A DNA stretch of 64,000 bases from Sphingorhabdus sp. SMR4y (GCF_002218195.1 NZ_CP022336.1:2413001-2477000); one strand, 5' to 3'; shown: positions 26,305 to 36,196, counted from the stretch's first letter. A program made the numbers and translations. The notes: a model not told the origin generated them from the sequence alone.

Positions 26305-27201
26305 ATGTTCAAATTTTTTGCGATTCCCGGCCACGACCGCCGCTTGATTCCCGAGGGCCGCCTGTCCGGACCGATCCCCTGGGTGATTGCGATCATGATA
26401 TTCCTCACGGTGCTGGCAGTAGCAGCCGGGCTGGCGATGACGCGGGCGATTGGTGATGTATCGGACGAACTGTCCAGCCGGGCGACGGTGCAGATCATCG
26501 AAGCCGATCCGGAAGTGCGTAGCCGTCAGGCCACCGCCGCCGCTGCACGGTTGCGGGCGCTGCCGCTGATCGAGGAAGTCCGGGTGCTGCCGCCCGAAGA
26601 AATAAAGGCGCTGATCGAGCCGTGGCTGGGCAGCCAGGATCTGGCCGAGGATATTCCGCTTCCCGCGTTGATCGATCTCAAGCTGGTCCGGGTGGCGACG
26701 GATGAGGAATATCAGTCCTTGCGCGGCGCGCTGCAGGAAATAGCCCCCGGGGCCCGGGTCGAACCGAGCAGCGGCTATATCGCGCCGGTCATTGCGCTGG
26801 TGCGCTCCTTGCAGTGGATCGCTTTTGGCCTGGTTGGTCTGCTTGCCCTGGCCACCGGAGCCGCGGTGATTATTTCGGCGCGATCGGCGCTCAACACCCA
26901 TGGCGAGACCATCGCGGTCGTGCATCTTCTCGGCGGCACCGACCAGCAGATCAGCCGCCTGTTCCAGCGGCGCATTGCGCTGGACGCGTTGCTCGGCGGC
27001 CTGATCGGTCTGGCTGGCGGCACCGCGATCATCTGGTTGATCAGCAGCCAGCTGACCGCTCTCGGGTCCGGACTGGTGGAATCCGTCGGCCTCGACTGGT
27101 GGAGCTGGTTGATAATTGCCGCCATTCCGATATTGGGGATGTTCCTTGCCATGGTAACCGCCCGATTGACGGTTATCGGCGCCCTGAAAAAGATACTATA
27201 G
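26305..27201 (+). CDS. ftsX: Cell division protein FtsX
   Basis: A 298-residue permease-like subunit. It has one N-terminal membrane helix (about 27-50), a periplasmic loop of about 120 residues that normally contacts amidase activators, and three C-terminal helices around ALVRSLQWIAFGLVGLLAL, DALLGGLIGLAGGTAIIWL and WSWLIIAAIPILGMFLAMV. It follows ftsE directly and precedes a YdcF gene by 8 nt. Family membership rests on topology and the ftsE partner. Confidence 0.93.
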   Translation: MFKFFAIPGHDRRLIPEGRLSGPIPWVIAIMIFLTVLAVAAGLAMTRAIGDVSDELSSRATVQIIEADPEVRSRQATAAAARLRALPLIEEVRVLPPEEIKALIEPWLGSQDLAEDIPLPALIDLKLVRVATDEEYQSLRGALQEIAPGARVEPSSGYIAPVIALVRSLQWIAFGLVGLLALATGAAVIISARSALNTHGETIAVVHLLGGTDQQISRLFQRRIALDALLGGLIGLAGGTAIIWLISSQLTALGSGLVESVGLDWWSWLIIAAIPILGMFLAMVTARLTVIGALKKIL

Positions 27202-27209
27202 CCTGCCCG

Positions 27210-27743
27210 ATGATTTTGCGTCTTTTCTCTTTCCTGCTCCTGCTCTGGATCATCGGCTTCGCCTGGTTCGCCATCGATTTGCCGCGTCCGGCAGACGATG
27301 ATGCCCATACCGGATCGGTCGTCGTGCTGACCGGTGGCGCTGGTCGCATCGACCGCGCGCTGGATATGCTCGAAGCAAAATCCGCGGGCAGGCTGCTGAT
27401 TTCCGGCGTCGACCGGGATGTGAAGCCGGCCGAACTCGCTGCCGAATATGACCGGGAGGGTGATCTGTTTGATTGCTGTATCGATCTCGGTTTCCAGGCC
27501 GTCGACACGCGCTCCAACGCGCTGGAAATAGCCCGCTGGGCGGCCCGGCGGGGCGACAAGTCGGTGCGGCTGGTGACCTCCGACTGGCATATGCGCCGGG
27601 CGCGGCTGGAACTGGAGAGAGCGATGCCGTCGGATGTCCTTATCCTGTCTGACGCGGTGCACACACGGCCGTCGCTGGGCACCTTGTTCACCGAATATAA
27701 TAAATATCTGATGCGCCGTCTGGCCGCTCTGGCGGGTGTCTGA
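27210..27743 (+). CDS. YdcF/ElyC-type DUF218 protein
   Basis: A 177-residue protein with an N-terminal membrane anchor (LRLFSFLLLLWIIGFAWFAI) and a DUF218 domain (VVVLTGGAGRIDRALDM, LLISGVD, NALEIARWAA, VTSDWHMRRAR). Relatives such as ElyC and SanA affect envelope integrity and peptidoglycan. The frame is open into ftsX, but ATG 27210 after its stop is the sensible start. It sits between ftsX and plsC, consistent with an envelope operon. Molecular activity is unknown. Confidence 0.85.
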   Translation: MILRLFSFLLLLWIIGFAWFAIDLPRPADDDAHTGSVVVLTGGAGRIDRALDMLEAKSAGRLLISGVDRDVKPAELAAEYDREGDLFDCCIDLGFQAVDTRSNALEIARWAARRGDKSVRLVTSDWHMRRARLELERAMPSDVLILSDAVHTRPSLGTLFTEYNKYLMRRLAALAGV

Positions 27744-27744
27744 G

Positions 27745-28434
27745 ATGCCGGCCGTCATCCGTTCGCTGATCTTCATGGCGATTTTCTATCTCGGCTCGGT
27801 GCCGATCATCATTGCCACATTTCTCGGTGCCTTTTTCTGGCCCAAGACCATCTATTATATGGCGCAATATTGGAGCCGCTATCATTATTTCTGTGCCCGG
27901 TTGATCCTCGGTATCCGGGTAGAGGTCCGGGGCGAGATTCGCGACGAGCCATTGCTCTACGTCTTCAAGCATGAAAGCATGTTCGAAACGATCGATCTGC
28001 TGCGGCTGTTCGACAAGCCGGTGGTGATCGCCAAGAAAGAGCTGCTGGTCATTCCGCTGTGGGGCTGGATCGCGACCCGGCACGGCCTGCTTGGTATTGA
28101 CCGCGATGGCGGCGGGGCAGCGATGCGGCAGATCATCAAACAGGCCAAAAAAGCGGTTGCGGAAGGCCGCCCGATCGTCATCTTCGCAGAAGGCAGTCGC
28201 GCCCATCATGGCGAACGGCCCGAACTGCAAACCGGATTTGCCGGTATCTACAAGCTGATGGGCATCCCGCTGGTGCCGGTGGCGCTGAACAGCGGTATCG
28301 TCTCTCCGCGCGATACTTTTGTGCAGAAAAGCGGTGTCATCACCTACGAGGTGCAGCCGGAGATAGAGCCGGGCCTCGACCGCGACGAGATTCGCGAGAG
28401 GGTGCACACAGCGATCAATATGCTGAACGACTGA
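27745..28434 (+). CDS. plsC: 1-acyl-sn-glycerol-3-phosphate acyltransferase
   Basis: A 229-residue membrane acyltransferase making phosphatidic acid from lysophosphatidate. It starts with a membrane helix (SLIFMAIFYLGSVPIIIATF). The catalytic box is KHESMFE, an H-x4-E variant common in alphaproteobacterial PlsC, and FAEGSR is the second box. An in-frame GTG at 27736 overlapping ydcF is an alternative start. It closes the ftsE-ftsX-ydcF-plsC unit. Confidence 0.88.
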   Translation: MPAVIRSLIFMAIFYLGSVPIIIATFLGAFFWPKTIYYMAQYWSRYHYFCARLILGIRVEVRGEIRDEPLLYVFKHESMFETIDLLRLFDKPVVIAKKELLVIPLWGWIATRHGLLGIDRDGGGAAMRQIIKQAKKAVAEGRPIVIFAEGSRAHHGERPELQTGFAGIYKLMGIPLVPVALNSGIVSPRDTFVQKSGVITYEVQPEIEPGLDRDEIRERVHTAINMLND

Positions 28435-28660
28435 GCGCAGGCGCCCCTCGCCATATCGGTGAAGGCAGAGAGTCTTTCGCCTTGTTCTTTCCCGCCGGGA
28501 GCCGGGCTTTCCGGGGCTGGATGGATCGCTGGCCCAGTTCTACGGGACATTACGTGGTTATCTGCTGCCGATGCCGGGTTAGAATAATCAGCCATGGCGG
28601 CGAAGGCGCGGGCAGCCTGTGATCTGTCCCGGTCCGTAAACCACAGCCGGAGAAGATGAT

Positions 28661-29641
28661 ATGGCCGAGCAAGAAACTCCCACCGTCCGCGAAGCGGTTG
28701 GCGTCTTTCAATCCGAATGCGCGCTGCAGGCTGCTGTTGACGACCTGTTGTCGCACGGTTTTGACCGTTCCGAACTCAGTCTCCTGGCTCCCCTGTCCTC
28801 GGTGCAAAAGGAACTGGGTCACGGCTTTGCCTCGGTAACGGAGCTGGAAGATGACGCGGTTGTTCCCACCACTGCCTATATTTCGACGGATACGATCGGC
28901 GACGCGGAAGGCGGTGTCTTTGGCGGCTTCATCTATGTCGGCGCGCTGGCGACCCTCAGCGCCGTGGTCGCGTCGGGCGGTGCCATTGGCGCGGCGATCA
29001 TTGCCGCGGCCGCCGGCGGGATCGGTGGCGGTGCGATTGGCGGGGTGCTGGCAAAGATTATCGGACAGCATCATGCCGACTATGTCGAAGATCAGCTTGA
29101 ACGCGGCGGTCTGCTTCTATGGGTCCGGACCTGGAATGCGGCCGACGAGAGGCATGCGACAGACATTCTCGCCAGACATTGCGGATCGGACGTGCATGTT
29201 CACGATCTTCCAGCAACCCATGCTGTCCTTGAGGAGCGTTACAATGGCGCGGAATTTGCCGGCGAGCTGCAGGCCTATCGCGGCGTGCCCTATTCCTTCC
29301 TGCCAAGCGGGGAATATTATATAGCCGGTGAAGTTCTGCCCACGGAGCGGGACGTCAAGGCAAGGATCGACCGCGACATTGACCGCGAAATGTTGCGATC
29401 CGAAGCGAAAGCGCAGAACTGGGACGTCGAGGCGCTGCTGGGTAATCCCGCCAGTATCTTTCCGAGCCCGGCAGGGCTGCTGGCAACGGAACTCCCGCTC
29501 TCCATCCAGCGAGACATTCTTAAACGCTGGGCTTATGGCGAAAAGCAGCTCGAGATCGCATCGGATGACGGCATGAAGCCGGCAAGCGGTGATCGCTTGC
29601 AGGAAATCAATCTGGCGCTGGAACGGCTGCAAGCCCGCTGA
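28661..29641 (+). CDS. Glycine-zipper membrane protein, stress-type (YflT-like N-terminus)
   Basis: A 326-residue protein. Residues 1-60 (VGVFQSECALQAAVDDLLSH, FDRSELSLLA) resemble the YflT/17M-like stress domain. A hydrophobic Gly/Ala-rich hairpin at about 88-130 (GGFIYVGALATLSAVVA, GGAIGAAIIAAAAGGIGGG) forms a glycine zipper. A soluble C-terminal half ends in a coiled-coil-like tail. GGAGAAGATGAT precedes the ATG. Related proteins are induced by stress in many bacteria. Function is not known, and no sigma-factor site was identified. Confidence 0.7.
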   Translation: MAEQETPTVREAVGVFQSECALQAAVDDLLSHGFDRSELSLLAPLSSVQKELGHGFASVTELEDDAVVPTTAYISTDTIGDAEGGVFGGFIYVGALATLSAVVASGGAIGAAIIAAAAGGIGGGAIGGVLAKIIGQHHADYVEDQLERGGLLLWVRTWNAADERHATDILARHCGSDVHVHDLPATHAVLEERYNGAEFAGELQAYRGVPYSFLPSGEYYIAGEVLPTERDVKARIDRDIDREMLRSEAKAQNWDVEALLGNPASIFPSPAGLLATELPLSIQRDILKRWAYGEKQLEIASDDGMKPASGDRLQEINLALERLQAR

Positions 29642-29777
29642 AAATCTGTTCAGGGCGCGGATTTGCGGGAATTACGTAGTTACAAATCGCCGCACATATT
29701 GTTTTTGAAGCCCATCCCGAAGCAATGGAAGACAGCTTGTTACATTGTTTCACGACTGCCATTCTGGAGCCCGAGCC

Positions 29778-30383
29778 ATGAACAAGACAATATCGACCGT
29801 CGCGACCGTACTGGCCCTTTCCCTGACGATTCAGGGCTGTACCCCGAAAGCAGAAAATGATGATCAGGCAGAATGCGCAACATCCGAATATGACGCGCTC
29901 GACGACGCCGGGGGCAGTATCGACGCTGCAGTACATGATGCGAGCAAGGCGGCACTGGAGGCGCATGACGCCGCCCGAATGGCGGTGATGGCGGCCAAGC
30001 TGGCGGTCTGTTCCGAAGCGCAGAAAGACAAGGAGGCCGCCGCCCAGATGGCGATCAATGCGGAGGCTGCTGCCAAACGGGCTCAGGCCAGAATTGCCAT
30101 GGCCAATAGCCAACTGGATCTGGCGGCGCATGAAAATGCCCGCAAGGCCAGGGACCTTATGGAACAGGCTGTGACAGCAACCGGTGCAGCGGTTCGCGAA
30201 ACCAATGTTTCGCTGATGGCGGGACTGGAATCGGATGCGGGCGCTGCGAAACAGGCCGCGGAATCCGCGCAAAAAGCCGTGATAAAGGCGGCGGCAGCGA
30301 CCGCGGATGCCAGCAAAGCGGCCCGGGTTGCGGCCAAGGAAAGCTGGGAAAAAGAAATGGCCGAAAGCGGCGAAAGCGAATAG
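29778..30383 (+). CDS. Alanine-rich coiled-coil lipoprotein
   Basis: A 201-residue predicted lipoprotein. The signal peptide ends in the lipobox LTIQGC, with the acylated Cys near residue 22. The remainder is about one third alanine with heptad-like AA-x-KA-x-EA patterns (AAAQMAINAEAAAKRAQARI), so a long helix or coiled coil is expected, as in Lpp-like spacer proteins. The frame opens at 29745, but ATG 29778 gives the proper signal peptide. No family name can be given; a role in the envelope is inferred. Confidence 0.7.
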   Translation: MNKTISTVATVLALSLTIQGCTPKAENDDQAECATSEYDALDDAGGSIDAAVHDASKAALEAHDAARMAVMAAKLAVCSEAQKDKEAAAQMAINAEAAAKRAQARIAMANSQLDLAAHENARKARDLMEQAVTATGAAVRETNVSLMAGLESDAGAAKQAAESAQKAVIKAAAATADASKAARVAAKESWEKEMAESGESE

Positions 30384-30429
30384 TTGTTTGCTCGATGCAA
30401 CGGGTTTCCCGATGAAAGGATATATGCAC

Positions 30430-30825
30430 ATGCAAGGTTTTGTCGACAATATCGAAGCGCTGACAGAGCAGAATGAAGACTTCCGCCGGGTGCTCTACAC
30501 CGGCCACAATCTGCAGCTGGTACTGATGACGTTGCAACCCGGTGACGAGATCGGCGAAGAAGTGCATGATGACCGGGACCAGTTTTTCCGGATCGAAGTG
30601 GGCAGTGGCGAAATCTGGATCGATGGCAAAGCGAATCAGGTGAAAGCCGATGACGGAATCATCGTACCGCAGGGCGCCAGTCATAATGTCGTGAATACGG
30701 GCAAGGAACCGCTCCGCCTGTACACGATCTATGGGCCGCCCGAACATATCGACGGTACCGTTCATGCCACCGCGGCCGATGCGGAAACGGGACATGAGCA
30801 TTTCGACGGCAAGACAACCGAGTAA
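30430..30825 (+). CDS. Cupin domain protein
   Basis: A protein of about 131 residues with a single cupin barrel. Motif 1 is PGDEIGEEVHDDRDQFFRIEVG and motif 2 is VPQGASHNVVNTG, with likely metal ligands at the His and Glu positions. AAGGA at 30416 lies 9 nt before ATG 30430; ATGs at 30412 and 30424 are alternatives. Such small cupins can be isomerases, dioxygenases or sugar-binding proteins. Nothing nearby fixes the substrate. It is convergent with the MFS gene. Confidence 0.85.
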   Translation: MQGFVDNIEALTEQNEDFRRVLYTGHNLQLVLMTLQPGDEIGEEVHDDRDQFFRIEVGSGEIWIDGKANQVKADDGIIVPQGASHNVVNTGKEPLRLYTIYGPPEHIDGTVHATAADAETGHEHFDGKTTE

Positions 30826-30845
30826 TTGTCGTTTCCGCTATCCGG

Positions 30846-32330
30846 TCAGCGTCCCATGTCGCGCTGGATAGTGCGGCTGGCCAAGTAGAAATGGCACACC
30901 GCCCACAGATAGAGGCATTTGAACAGGATCATTGACCATTGCAGACCGTCCGCATTGGCTGAATCGCAAGCGGTCTGGGCAGTCACCGTCAGATTGCTCG
31001 CCTTGCACGCCTCGAGGGTCAGCGCTGGATCCAGTCCCGACAGGAAGGTCGCGTTCAATATCGTCGACAGGCCGCCGATCAGCGGCGGCCCGAGGCCGTA
31101 GCCAAGCAGGTTGACGATGAACAGCGTCACGGCAACGGCTGTTGCTCTCATCCTGCTGTCGACCACCCCGCTCGGCACGGCGTAGAGCGGGCAGAGATAA
31201 GTATAGAGCAGCATCTGGCCGACCATCATCAGCGGAATCGCCAGCCACAAGGACTCGGCGAGATAGCCGACGACATGCATGGGTATCACGCCGAGCAGCG
31301 CAAACATCGGGATGAGGGCCAGGGCCTTGGGGAAGCGCTCGGCATATTTGTCTGCCAGAAAACCCGACATATAGGTGCCGATTGACGCCATGACGGCGAG
31401 AGCCAGCGCGACTTTGACCGATGCGTCGAATATCGACAGCTCATGGGTTCGGATCAGGAAGGACACGAAAAACTGGCCGACGCCATAATTGACGAACGAG
31501 GCGATGGTAACGCCCATGGTGACATGCCAATAAGCCGGTTTTTGCGATAATATCCTCAAGACTTCGCGAAAACCGACCTGTTCCCTGTTCTGCATTTCCA
31601 CCGGGTCGGTATAGCCGCGCGGCGGTTCCTTGATCGTCATCTTGACAATCAAGGCGACGAGGAGGCCGGGAACCCCGACGACGACAAAAGCCACGCGCCA
31701 GCCCTCGATATTCTGCCAGTCGAGTGCATTGACCGCCCAGGCCCAGTTCCAGCGCTCCAGCATCGCAGCGACGGTCGGGCCATCGAGGCTGCCGACGATG
31801 AAACCGCCGAATACATAAGCCACCATGCCGCCAAGCGGAATACCCAGCGCATAGACCGAAACGGCGGTCGAGCGTTCCTTGGGCACAAAATAGTCGGCGA
31901 TGATCGAATTGGCCGGCGGCGAACAGCCGGCTTCACCGATGCTGACGCCGATCCGGAATATGAACAGCGCGATGAAGCTGGTTGCAAAACCGCATAATAC
32001 CGTCATCAGGCTCCACAAGCCCACTGATCCGGCGATGATCCAGACCCGGTGCTTCTTTTCGGAAAAGCGGGCAATCGGGATACCGACGAAAGTGTAGAGA
32101 ATAGCGAAAGCCGGGCCACCGAGCAGCCCCATTTGCCAGTCTTCAACGCCGAAGGATTCCTTGATCGGTTCGGTGAGGATGTTGATGATCGTGCGATCGA
32201 TGAAATTGAATATATAGACGGTGAGCAGGATGCCGAGGATATAGTTTCGATAGGCTTTGCTGCCGTAACCCGTTTCCGGGCTCCCACCCCTGTCGGAACG
32301 TGCGGCATTGATCGCGGTCGCTTCGGCCAA
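30846..32330 (-). CDS. Spinster-type MFS transporter
   Basis: A 494-residue major facilitator with about 12 membrane helices. It has the family-typical YTFVGIPIARFSEKKHR loop between helices 2 and 3, GEAGCSPPANSIIADYF and DSRMRATAVAVTLFIVNLLG, features of the spinster-like group common in sphingomonads. It lies alone on the minus strand between a cupin gene and a 574-nt gap. Substrate is unknown; relatives carry hydrophobic or lipid-like compounds. Confidence 0.88.
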   Translation of the reverse strand: MAEATAINAARSDRGGSPETGYGSKAYRNYILGILLTVYIFNFIDRTIINILTEPIKESFGVEDWQMGLLGGPAFAILYTFVGIPIARFSEKKHRVWIIAGSVGLWSLMTVLCGFATSFIALFIFRIGVSIGEAGCSPPANSIIADYFVPKERSTAVSVYALGIPLGGMVAYVFGGFIVGSLDGPTVAAMLERWNWAWAVNALDWQNIEGWRVAFVVVGVPGLLVALIVKMTIKEPPRGYTDPVEMQNREQVGFREVLRILSQKPAYWHVTMGVTIASFVNYGVGQFFVSFLIRTHELSIFDASVKVALALAVMASIGTYMSGFLADKYAERFPKALALIPMFALLGVIPMHVVGYLAESLWLAIPLMMVGQMLLYTYLCPLYAVPSGVVDSRMRATAVAVTLFIVNLLGYGLGPPLIGGLSTILNATFLSGLDPALTLEACKASNLTVTAQTACDSANADGLQWSMILFKCLYLWAVCHFYLASRTIQRDMGR

Positions 32331-32904
32331 ATTCAGACTCCCAAGATATGTCCCGGCTGATTGATGCCGCCGGGTATTCTCGCATGGTACCGGATTTCAC
32401 GCCAATGTATATCTCGTTGTAGAAGACGGTTTTCCAATGGTTCGGCACAGGCGTTTATTTGGTGAAATGTATTCGCTGCCACAGTGCGGCGTCCGGAAGA
32501 GCCCTGTCCGATCGTCCGGACCCCGCCCGGTGGCAGGAAACAGAGACGGGAGGCGGAAATGGTGCAACAACCCCGAACCCGTCATCCAGATACCGCTGTC
32601 CTACACCTGGTTCGATCGATTATTATCGCGATTTATCCTGTCCACATGTTTTTGGGAGAATGGCTCGGAGGATGATCTGGAAGGTTACACTAGACGGGCG
32701 GCTGAGGACGGGAGAGGGCTAGAAATCTGCGGCTTCCGGGCAAAGATCGCGGAAAACAAAAGCGGCCGCCGCTGTAAAGTTGCGGCAAAGTTTTTGTCGG
32801 GGACCAAGGATCACGATCGCGCTATGGCCGGAAATACCCCGGCGATGGCTTTGTATCTTATTGGCTTTGCGCGAGTCCGAACGCTGCGCTGCGATCAAAG
32901 CCCG
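32331..32904. other. Long intergenic region, one possible small ORF
   Basis: The region separates the MFS gene from the tyrA-hisC unit. Longer plus frames across it run on as antisense of tyrA and are not credible. One small ORF (32559-32675) with a good ribosome site is listed separately. No terminator, tRNA or structured RNA was recognised. Confidence 0.4.
32559..32675 (+). CDS. Possible small membrane protein (38 residues)
   Basis: ATG 32559 is preceded by GGGAGGCGGAA, a strong ribosome site. The peptide has one hydrophobic segment (VLHLVRSIIIAIYPVHMF) that could span the membrane. No homologue is recognised. It may be fortuitous. Confidence 0.22.
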   Translation: MVQQPRTRHPDTAVLHLVRSIIIAIYPVHMFLGEWLGG

Positions 32905-33813
32905 TTAATCGTGCGTTCGGCCGAAATCGGGGGCGGCGTCATCCTGGCCTTCCTCGATGATCCGGCGGCGGATGGCGCGGGTCTTGGTAAACAGGTCAAA
33001 CAGTTCGTCGCCCTTGTCCCAGCGGATCGCGCGTTGCAGCGCCGAGAGGTCCTCCGAGAATCGCTGCAGCATTTCCAGCACCGCGTCCTTGTTGGACAGG
33101 AAAACATCGCGCCACATCGTCGGGTCGGAGGCTGCAATCCGGGTGAAATCGCGGAAACCGCCAGCGGAATATTTGATCACTTCGCCGCGGGTAACATGCT
33201 CGAGGTCGGATGCCGTGCCGACGATCGTATAGGCGATAAGATGTGGCAAATGGCTGGTCACGGCGAGCACAAGGTCATGATGTTTGGCATCCATGATCTC
33301 GATATTGGCGCCGAGCTTTTCCCAAAAGGCCTTGACCCGCTCGATATCCCCTTCGGCGGCGTCAGCCGGCGGGGTGAGAATGCACCAGCGGTCCTGAAAA
33401 AGCGTCGCAAATCCGGCATCGGGACCGCTATTCTCGGTTCCGGCAACGGGATGGGCCGGGATGATCCGGGCCTCGGGAAGCGCCTTGGCGAACGCGGCCA
33501 GTACGCTTTCCTTGGACGAACCGACATCGCTGATGATGGCGTCTGCGGGCAGGTCGCAGGCGATCTCGGCGGCAACCTCTGCCATTACACCGACCGGCAC
33601 GCAGAGGATGACGAGATCAGCGTCGGTCACCGCCGTACCGGCGCTGTCGCTGACATCGTGGCAGAAGCCCAGTTCATTGACTCGCGCCCGCACCGCCGGA
33701 TCGGCATCATAGCCGGTGATCCGGGCCGTTGGCATGGCTTCGCGTACGGCATGGGCAATGGACGAGCCGATCAGTCCGATACCGATGATGGCAATATTGG
33801 AAAAAGGCAGCAT
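32905..33813 (-). CDS. tyrA: Prephenate/arogenate (cyclohexadienyl) dehydrogenase
   Basis: A 302-residue NAD(P) enzyme of tyrosine biosynthesis that oxidatively decarboxylates prephenate or arogenate. The Rossmann motif IIGIGLIGSSIA is at 9-20, DVGSSKESV and HPVAGTENSG carry catalytic-site residues, and VTSHLPHLIA supplies further active-site contacts. Its start overlaps the hisC stop (TGATG), so the aminotransferase and dehydrogenase are coupled. No ACT domain is fused, so allosteric control by tyrosine may act in another way. Confidence 0.92.
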   Translation of the reverse strand: MLPFSNIAIIGIGLIGSSIAHAVREAMPTARITGYDADPAVRARVNELGFCHDVSDSAGTAVTDADLVILCVPVGVMAEVAAEIACDLPADAIISDVGSSKESVLAAFAKALPEARIIPAHPVAGTENSGPDAGFATLFQDRWCILTPPADAAEGDIERVKAFWEKLGANIEIMDAKHHDLVLAVTSHLPHLIAYTIVGTASDLEHVTRGEVIKYSAGGFRDFTRIAASDPTMWRDVFLSNKDAVLEMLQRFSEDLSALQRAIRWDKGDELFDLFTKTRAIRRRIIEEGQDDAAPDFGRTHD

Positions 33814-34913
33814 CAGTCAGCGGCTTCCAGTATCTCGCGCAGGGCCTGGGCCAGGCCACGGGTCTCTTCTTCGGTGCCGATGGTCATCCGCAGACCGTTG
33901 ACCAGCCCCTGTCCAGGCAGCCAGCGCACCGCATAGCCCTTGTCCATCAGGGCGGCATTGGCCTGTTCGGCGCTGACCTGGCCTTCGAACAGGACGAGCA
34001 GAAAATTGGTGTGGCTCGGCACGATTTTGAGACCGTGGTTGCCGAGAGCGCTCATCTCGTCGCTTAGCCATTGCCGCCATTTGGCATTATGCTCGCGGCT
34101 CATGGTGACAAAATCTTCCGCTGCCAGCGCCGCGACGGCGGCTTCCTGCCCCGCGGTGGTGACATTGAAAGGCAAGCGGATCCGGTTCATCGCGCCGATG
34201 ATGTCGGCATGCGCATAGCCCCAGCCGATTCGCTCTGCCGCCAGCCCGTAAATCTTGGAGAATGTACGGGTGACCAGCACATTGGTCTGGCTGCTCGCCA
34301 GTTCCATCGCGCCGTCATCCTGCCCCTCGTCCATATATTCGGCATAGGCGGCATCGAGCACCAGCAGCACATGGCCGGGCAGGGCGACGTGCAGGCGGGC
34401 GATCTCGGCGCGCGGTGTGAAGGTACCGGTCGGATTATTGGGGTTTGCGATAAATATGACCTTGGTCCTGTCGGTGACCTTGGCGAGAATGGCATCGACA
34501 TCGGTGCCATAATCCTTGTCATCGGCGACCACCGGCGTACCGCCATAGCGTCGCGCCGCGATATCATAGACAGCAAAGCCATATTTGACATAGATGATCT
34601 CGTCACCCGGCCCGCTGAAAGCATTGGCGGCGAGATGGAGCACGTCGTCGGAACCGGTGCCGCAGATGATCCGCGCCGGGTCGAGATCATATTTGGCGGC
34701 GATCGCTTCGCGCAACCGGGTCGAGCCGGGATCGGGATAGCGATCGACCGAGGTCGAGGCGGCATTGAGTGCTTCGGTGGCTGCCGGACTGCAGCCGAGT
34801 GGATTCTCGTTGGCCGACAGCTTGACGATCTTGCGTCCGTCCGCGCCGGTCGATTTGCCTGGTACATAAGGCGCGATGCCCATGATCCAGTCTTTTGCTT
34901 TTGGTCCGCTCAT
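33813..34913 (-). CDS. hisC: Histidinol-phosphate aminotransferase
   Basis: A 366-residue PLP enzyme. SANENPLGCSP (N-terminus), ANPNNPTGT and TFSKIYGLAAERIGW (with the PLP lysine) are HisC signatures. ATG 34913 gives the typical MSGPKAK start; the frame continues to 34991 but those codons look non-coding. It transaminates imidazole-acetol phosphate and probably also aromatic keto acids, which fits its coupling with tyrA. It is divergent from metX. Confidence 0.92.
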   Translation of the reverse strand: MSGPKAKDWIMGIAPYVPGKSTGADGRKIVKLSANENPLGCSPAATEALNAASTSVDRYPDPGSTRLREAIAAKYDLDPARIICGTGSDDVLHLAANAFSGPGDEIIYVKYGFAVYDIAARRYGGTPVVADDKDYGTDVDAILAKVTDRTKVIFIANPNNPTGTFTPRAEIARLHVALPGHVLLVLDAAYAEYMDEGQDDGAMELASSQTNVLVTRTFSKIYGLAAERIGWGYAHADIIGAMNRIRLPFNVTTAGQEAAVAALAAEDFVTMSREHNAKWRQWLSDEMSALGNHGLKIVPSHTNFLLVLFEGQVSAEQANAALMDKGYAVRWLPGQGLVNGLRMTIGTEEETRGLAQALREILEAAD

Positions 34914-35028
34914 TGCCTTGGTCCGCTTGTCAGAAGAGAATATCTGTCGCCGGACTAACCTTTGCGGCCTGTCAGTCAACAGCATTATCATTTGACGGTC
35001 GGGATTTCGCCGCTTAGCTCCCCTGTTG

Positions 35029-36153
35029 ATGACAGATGATACGCGTTTTGGACTGGATCGAAAGGTTCGCCTGCTCGGGCCGCTGCCGCTGGACAGCGGC
35101 GCAGCGCTCGCGCCTGTCGATCTTGCCTATGAAACCTATGGCACGCTCAACGCGGACGCCAGCAATGCGATTCTGATCTGCCATGCGCTGACCGGCGATC
35201 AATATGTCGCTTCGAAGCACCCGCTGACCGGCAAGGACGGCTGGTGGGTCCGGATGGTGGGGCCGGGCAAGCCGATCGACACGGATCGGCATTTTGTGAT
35301 CTGCGCCAATGTGATCGGTAGTTGTCTGGGCAGCTCCGGACCGGCGACGGTAAACCCGGCGACCGACAGGCCCTGGGGGATGGATTTCCCGGTTCTGACA
35401 ATAGCCGACATGGTGCGGGCGCAGGCGATGCTGCTCGATCATCTCGGGATCGAGCGCCTGCACGCAGTGATCGGCGGTTCGATGGGCGGGATGCAGGCGG
35501 TCAGCTGGGCCGCGCTCTTTCCAGAGCGTGTCGAATCGGCGGTGATCATCGCCTCGGCAGCGCGGCACAGCGCCCAGAATATCGCTTTTCACGAGGTCGG
35601 ACGGCAGGCGATCATGGCCGATCCGCGTTGGCGCGGCGGGGCCTATTATGCCGATGATGATCCGCCGAGCAGCGGTCTCGCGGTCGCCCGCATGGCGGCG
35701 CATATCACCTATCTCTCGGAAGCGGGCCTGACCGAGAAATTCGGCCGGCGCCTGCAGGACCGTGACGCCAAGACGTTCGGCTTCGATGCGGATTTCCAGG
35801 TTGAATCCTATCTGCGCCATCAGGGGATCAGCTTTGTCGACCGCTTCGATGCCAACAGCTATCTCTATATCACCCGGGCGATGGACTATTTCGACCTCGC
35901 CGAATCTCATGGCGGAGCGCTGGCCAATGCGTTCAGGGGCTCGCAGACCCGTTTCTGCCTGATCAGCTTCGACACCGACTGGCTCTACCCGACCAGCGAA
36001 AGCCGGGCGATCGTCCACGCGCTCAACGCTGCGGGGGCGGAGGTCAGCTTCATGGAATTGTCGAGTCCCTTCGGTCACGACAGCTTCCTTCTCGAGAATC
36101 CGGAGATGAACCGCATTGTCGACGGCTTCCTCAAGGCGGGGGAAGGAAAATGA
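35029..36153 (+). CDS. metX: Homoserine O-acyltransferase
   Basis: A 374-residue alpha/beta hydrolase-fold enzyme that acylates homoserine, the first committed step of methionine synthesis. GGSMGGMQ holds the nucleophilic serine, FDTDWLYPT the aspartate and GHDSFLLE the histidine. ATG 35029 is preferred to the in-frame TTG at 35026. It precedes metW, the usual partner in proteobacteria. Acetyl versus succinyl donor cannot be decided by eye. Confidence 0.93.
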   Translation: MTDDTRFGLDRKVRLLGPLPLDSGAALAPVDLAYETYGTLNADASNAILICHALTGDQYVASKHPLTGKDGWWVRMVGPGKPIDTDRHFVICANVIGSCLGSSGPATVNPATDRPWGMDFPVLTIADMVRAQAMLLDHLGIERLHAVIGGSMGGMQAVSWAALFPERVESAVIIASAARHSAQNIAFHEVGRQAIMADPRWRGGAYYADDDPPSSGLAVARMAAHITYLSEAGLTEKFGRRLQDRDAKTFGFDADFQVESYLRHQGISFVDRFDANSYLYITRAMDYFDLAESHGGALANAFRGSQTRFCLISFDTDWLYPTSESRAIVHALNAAGAEVSFMELSSPFGHDSFLLENPEMNRIVDGFLKAGEGK

Positions 36154-36196
36154 CCGAAGGTCCTCTCATCCATATTTTGCTGCTCCGTTCTGGACT

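Noticed and set aside
34914-35028. SAM-II type riboswitch before metX
   Set aside because: The hisC-metX gap is only 115 nt and the conserved core bases of SAM-II could not be found.
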